From: Actinomycetes bacterium
GTDB taxonomy: Bacteria; Actinomycetota; Acidimicrobiia; Spongiisociales; UBA5794
Direction: 5' to 3'
NCBI GenBank assembly: GCA_023336855.1
Contig: JAMBLK010000111.1
Location: 1-7,997 of the forward strand
Length of the DNA stretch: 7,997 nucleotides
The position numbers and the translations under genes are program-made. Each line of letters starts with the position of its first letter. Positions within the stretch are counted from its first letter, which is position 1. Shown here in pieces: positions 1-5,585 of the stretch. The notes beneath the pieces were generated by a model. It saw nothing but the letters and a program-made list of their open reading frames with translations. It was not told the origin of the DNA and ran no database searches.

Positions 1-2100
1 GAGGTCGGATGTGTACCACTTCGAGAATCGCCGGTCGGATGGTCCCCCTGCGAGGGCCGTTTTCGTCCCGGGCTTTCCCATGTCGACCATCATCCGCAGG
101 GATGGAGCGAAACTCGTTGTGCGGCCGGCGCTCTCATAGATCTGACCCTGGTGCGGCGTGGCTCTGCCACCTTTGATCTCGACCGGACCGACGTCGAATC
201 CGGCCCAACCGGGCAGCTTGCCGCCGAGCAGGATGTGCGTGAGCATCACCCGGTTTACGTCACCCCACCGGCGATCCTCATTCGCATCGACACGGTCGAA
301 GGCGTTGCGATAGACGGAGTCCAGATCACGCTCACCGAGCCATGGCGAATCCGGCGAGACAAGGATGCGGTCGAAGTTCCGGTAGAAGTCGATGAACACA
401 CCGGTGGCATCGATGAGGTGATCGACAACCGGTTGGCCCATGCCGTCCGGCGCGAACATCTCGACCAGGAGTTCGTGGTAGAACGCCTCGAAGATCACCG
501 CTCCCAAGGAATCCGGCTCGTACCGGAAGTCCCACGCACCGAGTCGATGACCGATTCGCGTGCCGGGGAGGAGTGGAGCGAGGATCGCCATCATCTCCTC
601 GGCTTGAAGCGAGTAGGTGTCCTGGTGGATGCGTTCGAACGTTCCCAGATCAACCGGGTCGGCTGAGAGGAGATCGGCGATCCTGCGGGCCCGGTAGTCG
701 CCCATCGGCATGTTGATCGGATCCGTTGCTCCCCAGTGATTCAAGTCGTTGTTCGCGGTCACGATGAAACCGTCGGGTGGATCGAGCACGCCGGGCAGGT
801 CGACCGGGTCGGCGAATCCGTGCCAATCCCATCGTGGCTCCCATCCGGGCATCGGGACGAAACCCGTCGCCCCTTCGTCCCGAAGAGGAAGTTGGCCGGA
901 CATCTGATATCCGATCCGTCCCGAACTGTCGGCGAACACCCAGTTCCACGCGGTCTCGAGTCGGCCGAAGATACCTTGAGCCTCTTGCACCGTCCCGGCG
1001 GTCCAGATGTCGGTGACGGCGTTGAGCGTCGCCGCACCCGACTCAGCCGGAGCCCACCTCGTCGCGAGGTAGAAGCCCTTCTCGAAAGGATTCCCGTCGA
1101 GTACCCCGTGCACGTTCTCGTAGAACACCGTCTCGACCGACTCGCCCTTCTTCACCAGGATCTGCTCACGCCGCTCGGTGAACGGCTCGAAACCGTCTTC
1201 GCGTCGGAACTCACCGTCACGACAGTCCTCGACCCACGAATCGACTGCATCCATGAACGCGTAGGTTGCGCCCCAGGAAAGATCGTCCTTTCTCCCGACC
1301 AGCGGACCGGCGAGGCCCGGCATGTTCGCGGTGAACACGGTGTCGTCCGGGAATTCGAAGACCTGTTCCACCCACACACCGGGAAGACGGTTCACCTCCA
1401 GATGGGGATCGTTGGCGAGCAAGGCGTGGCCGGTCGCCGAGCGTTGCGCCGACACGGCCCAGTTGTTCGACGCCATCATGCGCGGACCGCCACTGATCCA
1501 CTTGACCGAGTCGGGCACGATGCGCTCTCCGAGTTTCACTTTCTGGAGCAGATCACGGTCCAGACCACCCATGCAACCCGGGAACAGCACCTCGAGTCGC
1601 TCATCGTCGACACCTGCCTGGACCATCTCGACGAACAGGCGCTCGATCTCGGCCTGTGACGTGGCAAGCGTGAGATAGCCGGTCATGCGGGCCATAAGCA
1701 ACACGTCTTCGATGGTCCACGGTTCGGGCCGGTAGCCGAGGGCGCGGAACTCCCATGGACGCGCCTCGGAGAAGCGGACGTTGACACCGGCGCAGTACGC
1801 GTCGACGAGCGCACGGGTCTCGGATGTGAGGGAATCGACCTGAGCAGCGGTGTTCCCAAACCAGTTCATCTGCCGGAAGAACCGATCGACCTCGACCGAT
1901 TCGTCACTGCCGTCGAGACACTCCGCCACGCGACCCTGGCCAAGGAGTCGCATCAGGCCCATCTGCATCGCCCGATCGCGGGCGTGAGCGTATCCCATCC
2001 CCCAATAGGCGCCTGCGAGATCGTCGGCCTTGATGTGGGGAATCCCATGTTCGTCCCGTGTCAACGTGACTCCGTCGGGGACGCTTCCCTTGATCTTCAT
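1..2100 (-). CDS. Penicillin acylase family Ntn hydrolase (S45-type), 3' end beyond the window
   Basis: Continuous frame of 700 codons from ATG at 2100 to the window edge; no stop is reached. The start (MKIKGSVPDGVTLTRDEHGI, then PHIKA) leads into the family N-terminal signature, with GYAHARDR at 37-43, QM at 46-47 and GQGRVAE at 54-60. The autocatalytic cleavage site and nucleophile are in MASNNW: Ser211 would become residue 1 of the beta chain. ANDPHLEV follows, and TANNDLNHWG contains Asn450-Asn451; Asn451 is beta residue 241, the position of the oxyanion-hole Asn in E. coli penicillin G acylase. Near the edge, GRTTSFAPSLRMMVDMG and AGGPSDRRFSKWY match the family's C-terminal region, so probably only a few tens of residues are missing. 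There is no signal peptide, whereas many characterised members are periplasmic, so this enzyme is probably cytoplasmic. Start support: GGGAGG at 2111-2106, 5 bases before ATG. The gene is coupled to dtd upstream. By family it hydrolyses an acyl-amide bond; the substrate (beta-lactam, acyl-homoserine lactone, N-acyl amino acid or other) cannot be read from sequence. Confidence 0.93.
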   Translation of the reverse strand, partial: MKIKGSVPDGVTLTRDEHGIPHIKADDLAGAYWGMGYAHARDRAMQMGLMRLLGQGRVAECLDGSDESVEVDRFFRQMNWFGNTAAQVDSLTSETRALVDAYCAGVNVRFSEARPWEFRALGYRPEPWTIEDVLLMARMTGYLTLATSQAEIERLFVEMVQAGVDDERLEVLFPGCMGGLDRDLLQKVKLGERIVPDSVKWISGGPRMMASNNWAVSAQRSATGHALLANDPHLEVNRLPGVWVEQVFEFPDDTVFTANMPGLAGPLVGRKDDLSWGATYAFMDAVDSWVEDCRDGEFRREDGFEPFTERREQILVKKGESVETVFYENVHGVLDGNPFEKGFYLATRWAPAESGAATLNAVTDIWTAGTVQEAQGIFGRLETAWNWVFADSSGRIGYQMSGQLPLRDEGATGFVPMPGWEPRWDWHGFADPVDLPGVLDPPDGFIVTANNDLNHWGATDPINMPMGDYRARRIADLLSADPVDLGTFERIHQDTYSLQAEEMMAILAPLLPGTRIGHRLGAWDFRYEPDSLGAVIFEAFYHELLVEMFAPDGMGQPVVDHLIDATGVFIDFYRNFDRILVSPDSPWLGERDLDSVYRNAFDRVDANEDRRWGDVNRVMLTHILLGGKLPGWAGFDVGPVEIKGGRATPHQGQIYESAGRTTSFAPSLRMMVDMGKPGTKTALAGGPSDRRFSKWYTSDL

Positions 2101-2552
2101 CTGATCCTCCCATCCTGTACGTCGAATACGATCGTCACCGGTCCGTCGTTGAGCAGGTCAACTTCCATATGGGCACCGAATCGGCCGTGTGCAACCCGAA
2201 CACCTTCGGCCTCTATCGCCTCTGCGAAGGTTTCGAGGATCGGGACGGCCTCCTCGGGCCGTGCGGCAGCGGTGAAGGCGGGGCGACGGCCCTTGCGGAC
2301 GTCAGCGAGAAGCGTGAATTCGGACACGATGAGGATCGCGCCCCCGATGTCGGCGACGCTCCGGTTCATCTTGGCATCCGAGTCGGGGAAGATGCGCATG
2401 CCGACGGTCTTGGCTGCGGCGATACGCGCATCGGCTTCGGTGTCTCCCTGTGCGACGCCCACGAGGGCAAGGAGGCCGGTGCCGATCAGTCCCGTGATCT
2501 CCCCGTCGACCTCGACGGCAGATCGGCTGACTCGCTGCAGAACGATGCGCAT
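2097..2552 (-). CDS. dtd: D-aminoacyl-tRNA deacylase
   Basis: 151 residues, the usual bacterial Dtd length (about 145-150). The enzyme hydrolyses the ester between a D-amino acid (or glycine mischarged on tRNA-Ala) and tRNA in the cytoplasm, keeping D-residues out of translation. The N-terminus MRIVLQRVSRSAVEVDGEIT is typical. The two family motifs are present: SEFTL at 77-81 (usually SQFTL), followed by KGRRPAF at 87-93, and NDGPVT at 135-140, with Gly137-Pro138 as the cross-subunit Gly-cisPro chiral filter. GRFGAHM at 123-129 is the conserved stretch just before it. The odd point is Glu78 where Gln is usual. The start is well set: GAGGAA at 2563-2558 sits 5 bases before ATG. Its TGA overlaps the ATG of the acylase gene (ATGA, 2100-2097), so the two are likely co-transcribed and translationally coupled. 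The opposite side of the promoter region drives the DUF368 gene. Confidence 0.97.
   Translation of the reverse strand: MRIVLQRVSRSAVEVDGEITGLIGTGLLALVGVAQGDTEADARIAAAKTVGMRIFPDSDAKMNRSVADIGGAILIVSEFTLLADVRKGRRPAFTAAARPEEAVPILETFAEAIEAEGVRVAHGRFGAHMEVDLLNDGPVTIVFDVQDGRIR
2106..2111 (-). promoter_or_regulatory. Ribosome binding site of the acylase gene, inside dtd
   Basis: GGGAGG lies within the last codons of dtd and ends 5 bases before the acylase ATG at 2100. It fixes that start and indicates independent ribosome loading or re-initiation at the ATGA overlap. Confidence 0.75.
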
Positions 2553-2620
2553 CGGACTTCCTCGTTGATTCGGAGTGCACGGTACACCGGTGGCGGAGAC
2601 CCGCCCCTACACTCGCCGCC
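2553..2620. promoter_or_regulatory. Divergent promoter region between dtd and the DUF368 gene
   Basis: Sixty-eight bases separate the two divergent starts. On the plus strand TACACT (2608-2613) is a TAnnnT -10 box ending 7 bases before the GTG start. On the minus strand TACCGT (2584-2579) could be the -10 of dtd, giving a leader of roughly 20 bases containing the GAGGAA ribosome site. No convincing -35 box is visible for either. Two short palindromes, GTGCAC (2575-2580) and CACCGGTG (2585-2592), lie between and over the boxes; they are short enough to be chance in GC-rich DNA. Confidence 0.45.
2608..2613 (+). promoter_or_regulatory. -10 box of a probable leaderless promoter (DUF368 gene)
   Basis: TACACT is followed by 7 bases and then the GTG start, so transcription would begin at or next to the start codon. 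No ribosome site is present in the gap. Confidence 0.5.
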
Positions 2621-3553
2621 GTGATTCGTGAGATTCCCTGGTCGCTCTTCCGCGGTTTCCTGATGGGTGCCGCCGACATCGTCCCCGGTGTGTCCGGGGG
2701 AACGATCGCGCTCGTCCTCGGCATGTACGAGCGGCTCATCGCTTCGGTACGCGCCGGAAGTTCCGCGCTGGGTGCGTTCCTGCGTCTCGACTTCTCCGGC
2801 GGCGTCGCATGGCTCAGGAAGGTCGACTGGTACTTCATCCTTCCCCTTGGCGCGGGGATCGGGCTTGCGATCATCACCTTGGCCCATCTGCTCGAGCGGC
2901 TGTTGCACGACCACGCCGTAGTGATGGCTGCTCTCTTTCTTGGACTAGTAGCCGGCTCGGCCGTGATCGCATGGAAGCTCCTCACCGTTCGAGATATGCG
3001 GCGCGTGGCCATCATCGCCGGTGTGGCACTGACGGTGTTCGTGCTGCTGGGGTTGAACGAGAGCACATCGAGTGAGACCGCAGCACAGATCAGCGATCCG
3101 GCGATGTGGGCATTTTTCGGCTCCGGGGCCATCGCGATCTGCGCCATGATCCTCCCGGGGATAAGCGGATCGTTCATCCTGGTGATGCTCGGGATGTACG
3201 GACCGTTGCTCTCAGCCGTCACGTCCCGGGACTTCGGTTCCCTCATCGTGTTCATGATCGGCGCAGTGATCGGGTTGGCGCTCTTCTCCCAGGTCCTCCA
3301 TCGGGCGTTGCGCGACCACTACAACACGGTGATGGCGGCACTCATCGGCCTGATGCTCGGGTCGCTCCGGGTGCTCTGGCCGTGGCCGCTCGGCGTCGAT
3401 AGCACGGCACTCCACGCACCGGGTAGTGACGCGCTCGCTGCGCTGGCCGTAGCCGTATCCGCATTCGCCCTTGTCCTCGGAATCGAGATCCTCGGACGCA
3501 AGATCGGTCACCTCAGTGTCGAAGACGAAGTCGACGAACTCACCGCCGAATAG
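2621..3553 (+). CDS. DUF368 membrane protein, PopT-family undecaprenyl-phosphate translocase
   Basis: 310 residues, polytopic, with the DUF368 signature in both inverted halves: FLMGAADIVPGVSGGTIALV near 13-32 (PGVSGG at 22-27) and MILPGISGSFILVMLGMY at 176-193 (PGISGS at 179-184). These re-entrant Pro-Gly-x-Ser-Gly segments characterise the family. Hydrophobic segments recur at roughly 70-90, 98-120, 128-145, 165-192, 205-225, 235-252 and 268-292; the tail (EDEVDELTAE) is acidic and probably cytoplasmic. DUF368 proteins were identified as one of two families, with DedA/UptA, that return undecaprenyl phosphate across the membrane for cell-wall and glycopolymer synthesis; applying that here is inference from the family. 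The start is GTG at 2621: no Shine-Dalgarno precedes it, but a -10 box 7 bases upstream suggests a leaderless mRNA, and the reading starts with the usual short charged N-terminus. The 3' end overlaps the convergent small gene by 14 bases. Confidence 0.92.
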   Translation: MIREIPWSLFRGFLMGAADIVPGVSGGTIALVLGMYERLIASVRAGSSALGAFLRLDFSGGVAWLRKVDWYFILPLGAGIGLAIITLAHLLERLLHDHAVVMAALFLGLVAGSAVIAWKLLTVRDMRRVAIIAGVALTVFVLLGLNESTSSETAAQISDPAMWAFFGSGAIAICAMILPGISGSFILVMLGMYGPLLSAVTSRDFGSLIVFMIGAVIGLALFSQVLHRALRDHYNTVMAALIGLMLGSLRVLWPWPLGVDSTALHAPGSDALAALAVAVSAFALVLGIEILGRKIGHLSVEDEVDELTAE

Positions 3554-3707
3554 GGCTCTCTCCGGGTTCCATCCTGTGGTACCAGGCGATGACCGCGTCC
3601 GCGACCGATTCCGCCGGTACTCGATACTCACTCCGTTCGACCCGGTCCTTCACCGCCCGGACTCGATCCTCCCGCCCATCATCCCGATCCGGGATCCAGA
3701 CCTTCAC
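3540..3707 (-). CDS. 55-residue FlgM-like small protein, coupled to the racemase gene
   Basis: GTG at 3707-3705 overlaps the racemase TGA as GTGA; the frame closes with TGA at 3542-3540. It is the only upstream start possible: the codons back to the preceding in-frame stop contain no ATG, GTG or TTG. The product starts MKVWIPDRDDGRED, continues RVRAVKDRVERSEYRV (residues 15-30) and then PAESVADAVIAWY (31-43), and ends basic (SPIRR). The middle resembles the C-terminal sigma-28-binding part of FlgM, whose pattern is a helix, then S/G-x-Y-x-V, then an acidic-start helix with A-x-x-I/V-A-x-x-[IL]. The protein lacks the longer flexible N-terminal half of classical FlgM, and no flagellar gene is nearby, so an anti-sigma role is only a suggestion. 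Its use as a real gene rests on the stop-overlapping start, the protein-like composition and the way it fills the gap before the DUF368 gene. A chance reading frame is the main alternative. Confidence 0.62.
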   Translation of the reverse strand: MKVWIPDRDDGREDRVRAVKDRVERSEYRVPAESVADAVIAWYHRMEPGESPIRR

Positions 3708-4837
3708 GACACCGTCCCGAGGTCGCGCAACGCCTGGATGCGGGCGTCGTCATAGCCGAGCCGGGCGAGGATCTCGCCGGTGTCGATGCCGATGTCAGGC
3801 GCGTCAGCGAAGGGTGACGGGTCGCGGCCATCGATCCGGGGAGTGGGGTTCGGCAGGTGATGGCCCGCCGACCCGCTGAAGACCCGGCGGGCCAGGTTGT
3901 GTGCATGCTCTGGTGCCTCGGACAGGGACAGCACCGGAGTGACGCAGGCATCGGTCCCGGTGAACACGTCCTCCCATTCGGCGCGGGTTCGTTCGGCGAA
4001 CGCGCCGGCCAGTCTGCTGCGAAGCTCGGGCCAGCGATCCCGGTCGTACTGACCGGGGAACTCCGACGGGTCGATGTCGAGGCCGTTCAGCATCTCGGCG
4101 TAGAAGTGCGGTTCGAGCGGACCGACGGCCATCCATTTGCCGTCACTGGTCTGATAGGTCGTGTAGAAGGGAGCACCGCCGTCGAGGAGATTGACCTCCC
4201 GGTGATCCTCCCAGAGGCCGGCGGCCGCCATCTCGTAGAACGGCGCCGAGAGCGACGCCGCACCTTCGACCATGGCGGCGTGCACGACAACGCCCCCGGA
4301 GCGTTCACGGTCGTGAAGCGCAGCGAGGACACCAGCAACGAGGTACATCGCACCTCCTCCGTTGTCCCCAACGAGGTTCAGCGGAAGCGCGGGCCGTTCG
4401 GCTCCGCCGATCGCGTGGAGCGCACCGCTGAGCCCGATGTAGTTGATGTCGTGGCCCGCCATCGACGCGTATGGACCATCGGCTCCCCAGCCGGTCATGC
4501 GGCCGTAGACGAGATCAGGGTTGGTCTGCAGGCAGTCATCGGGGCTGATGCCGAGCCTCTCGACAACGCCCGGGCGGTATCCCTCCAGCAGAACATCGGC
4601 ATTACCAACGAGCTCGAGCAGGATGTTGACGCCTTCCGGCTTCTTGAGATCGATAGCGATCGAGCGCTTCCCGCGGCCAACGGCACCGATCATCGGATCG
4701 GGAATGGGAGGGCCACCCGGACGGTCGACGCGAATCACGTCTGCGCCGAGACCGGCCAGGATCATCCCTGCGAACGGAACCGGTCCCAGACCGGCCAACT
4801 CGATGACGGTGACTTCGTCGAGCGGCATCACGGTCAT
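3704..4837 (-). CDS. Alpha-methylacyl-CoA racemase (family III CoA-transferase fold)
   Basis: 377 residues, slightly longer than Mcr of Mycobacterium tuberculosis (about 360). The enzyme epimerises 2-methylacyl-CoA thioesters between R and S so that branched-chain acids and sterol side chains can enter beta-oxidation. The N-terminal CoA-binding part has VIELAGLGPVPFAGMILAGLGADVIRVDRP (given in two pieces: VIELAGLGPVPFAGM at 11-25, then GADVIRV at 31-37) and GRGKRSIAIDLKKPEG at 54-69. The racemase active-site residues are visible: His129 in GHDINYIGLSGALHAIG, Asp158 in NLVGDNGGGAMYL and Glu242 in GPLEPHFYAEML, corresponding to His126, Asp156 and Glu241 of the mycobacterial enzyme. True CoA-transferases of this fold use a catalytic Asp in a different context, so racemase is preferred. 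The gene starts 13 bases after the lipoprotein stop and overlaps the small FlgM-like gene by GTGA, suggesting one transcript. The chosen ATG has only a weak GAG-type ribosome site; Met4 is the alternative. Confidence 0.93.
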   Translation of the reverse strand: MTVMPLDEVTVIELAGLGPVPFAGMILAGLGADVIRVDRPGGPPIPDPMIGAVGRGKRSIAIDLKKPEGVNILLELVGNADVLLEGYRPGVVERLGISPDDCLQTNPDLVYGRMTGWGADGPYASMAGHDINYIGLSGALHAIGGAERPALPLNLVGDNGGGAMYLVAGVLAALHDRERSGGVVVHAAMVEGAASLSAPFYEMAAAGLWEDHREVNLLDGGAPFYTTYQTSDGKWMAVGPLEPHFYAEMLNGLDIDPSEFPGQYDRDRWPELRSRLAGAFAERTRAEWEDVFTGTDACVTPVLSLSEAPEHAHNLARRVFSGSAGHHLPNPTPRIDGRDPSPFADAPDIGIDTGEILARLGYDDARIQALRDLGTVS

Positions 4838-4850
4838 ATCGGAGTCTCAA

Positions 4851-5426
4851 TCAGATGCGGCCCATCTCCTGTTCGAGACAGAGGTGCGTCTGTGGTGTGA
4901 AACGACCGTCGATCTCGATCTCGCACTGCTCCTGGAGCGCCTCGATCCCCTTCACCGTTCCGCCGCCGTAGTCGCCGTCGGCGGGACCCGGGTAGAGCTT
5001 CAACTCCATGAGGTCCTCCTGGACCGTGGTGATGAATTCCTCGTCGGCTTCGAGCGCATCGGCGAGAGCCTCGTAGGTCTCGGGACCGTACTCACCGTCG
5101 ACGGTGATGCCCGCCTCGGTTTGGAACTCCCTGAGAGCTTCCTCGGTCACCGGTCCGAGGATCCCGTCGGGTTCACCGTTGAAGTACCCGAGGATCCGCA
5201 GTTCTTGCTGGATGATGGAAGTCAGGAGCGTGGCGCCTCCGTATGGAGAGGTCGTGGTAGTCGTCGACGAGGACGTCGTGGTGGACGGCAGGGTCGTGGT
5301 AGCGGCCGTGGTCTCGGTCGGAAACGTCGTGGACGTCGAAGTAGTCGTATCGTCGCTCCCCGACGAGCACGCGGCAAGCGCCAATGTGAGTACGGCCATG
5401 AAGGCCAGACCTCGTTGATACTTCAT
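4851..5426 (-). CDS. Lipoprotein with two peptidoglycan-binding-type repeats
   Basis: 191 residues. MKYQRGLAFM is followed by a hydrophobic segment and the lipobox LAAC, so Cys20 should be lipidated and the protein anchored outside the membrane. Residues 21-60 are a Ser/Thr linker typical of exported, possibly O-glycosylated actinobacterial proteins. Residues 67-124 match a peptidoglycan_binding_1 repeat (QQELRILGYFNGEPDGILG, then TEEALREFQTEAGITVDGEYG, shown here in parts: TEEALREF, GITVDGEYGPET). Residues 131-188 are a second, more diverged copy (VQEDLMELKLYPGPADGDYG, GIEALQE, EIDGRFTPQT). Cys168 and Cys183 in the second copy could form a disulfide. No catalytic hydrolase domain follows, so it is probably a wall-binding or scaffold protein. 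The start is M at 5426, supported by AAAGGGG 7 bases upstream; the longer reading to 5597 has no signal-peptide logic. It heads the unit with the racemase and the small protein; why these are together is unknown. Confidence 0.9.
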   Translation of the reverse strand: MKYQRGLAFMAVLTLALAACSSGSDDTTTSTSTTFPTETTAATTTLPSTTTSSSTTTTTSPYGGATLLTSIIQQELRILGYFNGEPDGILGPVTEEALREFQTEAGITVDGEYGPETYEALADALEADEEFITTVQEDLMELKLYPGPADGDYGGGTVKGIEALQEQCEIEIDGRFTPQTHLCLEQEMGRI

Positions 5427-5433
5427 CGGGACG

Positions 5434-5444
5434 CCCCTTTCTCC
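5434..5444 (-). promoter_or_regulatory. Ribosome binding site deciding the lipoprotein start
   Basis: On the minus strand GGAGAAAGGGG precedes the ATG at 5426 with AGGGG ending 7 bases away. It decides for this start over the in-frame upstream codons and places the lipobox 20 residues from the N-terminus. Confidence 0.7.
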
Positions 5445-5570
5445 GATGCCACCCCGTATTGCAGTTGAGCGTACACGACGCCCCATCGACCGCGCACATC
5501 GAAACACATCCCATACGCAGGGTTGCAGTCCCCGCCGGCGGCGCTGTGAGCCCACCGAATGGTGCAGCGC

Positions 5571-5576
5571 TAGCCT
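5571..5576 (+). promoter_or_regulatory. -10 box of a probable leaderless or near-leaderless promoter (MFS gene)
   Basis: TAGCCT is followed by 9 bases and the ATG at 5586. There is no Shine-Dalgarno in that interval. The position also argues for this ATG rather than the in-frame TTG at 5580, which would lie too close to the box. Confidence 0.45.
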
Positions 5577-5585
5577 CCGTTGGCC

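Larger units (their letters stand above)
5427..5585. promoter_or_regulatory. Divergent promoter region between the lipoprotein and MFS genes
   Basis: This 159-base gap holds two possible -10 boxes. TACGCT (5473-5468, minus) would start the lipoprotein transcript about 35 bases before its ATG. TAGCCT (5571-5576, plus) lies 9 bases before the MFS ATG. A perfect 10-base palindrome CCGCCGGCGG at 5532-5541 sits about 30 bases upstream of the plus-strand -10 and could be an operator, though such GC-only palindromes arise easily by chance. No regulator gene is adjacent. Confidence 0.4.

Noticed and set aside
736..1659. Long plus-strand open frame opposite the acylase gene
   Set aside because: It is a shadow of GC-rich codon periodicity. 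The minus strand here reads as a full acylase with catalytic Ser211, and the plus frame has Arg/His-rich composition with no recognisable domain.
1..2100. Acylase gene as a broken or pseudogene because no stop is seen
   Set aside because: The frame is uninterrupted for 700 codons with all key motifs, and the missing end is simply cut by the window edge.
2302..3255. Minus-strand frame of 317 codons across dtd and the DUF368 gene
   Set aside because: It crosses two well-supported genes and the divergent promoter in a wrong frame, with a composition rich in Arg, Ser and Pro.
3704..4837. Formyl-CoA or bile-acid CoA-transferase assignment
   Set aside because: The fold is shared, but His129, Asp158 and Glu242 with their surrounding motifs match the racemase branch.
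3857..4900. Long plus-strand open frame opposite the racemase gene
   Set aside because: The minus strand has an intact racemase with all active-site residues; the opposite frame shows no family features.
5229..5345. Repetitive-looking gtcgtggtag/acgtcgtgg stretch as a DNA tandem repeat
   Set aside because: It is the antisense of the Ser/Thr-rich linker codons of the lipoprotein, irregular in unit length; it is low-complexity coding sequence, not a repeat array.
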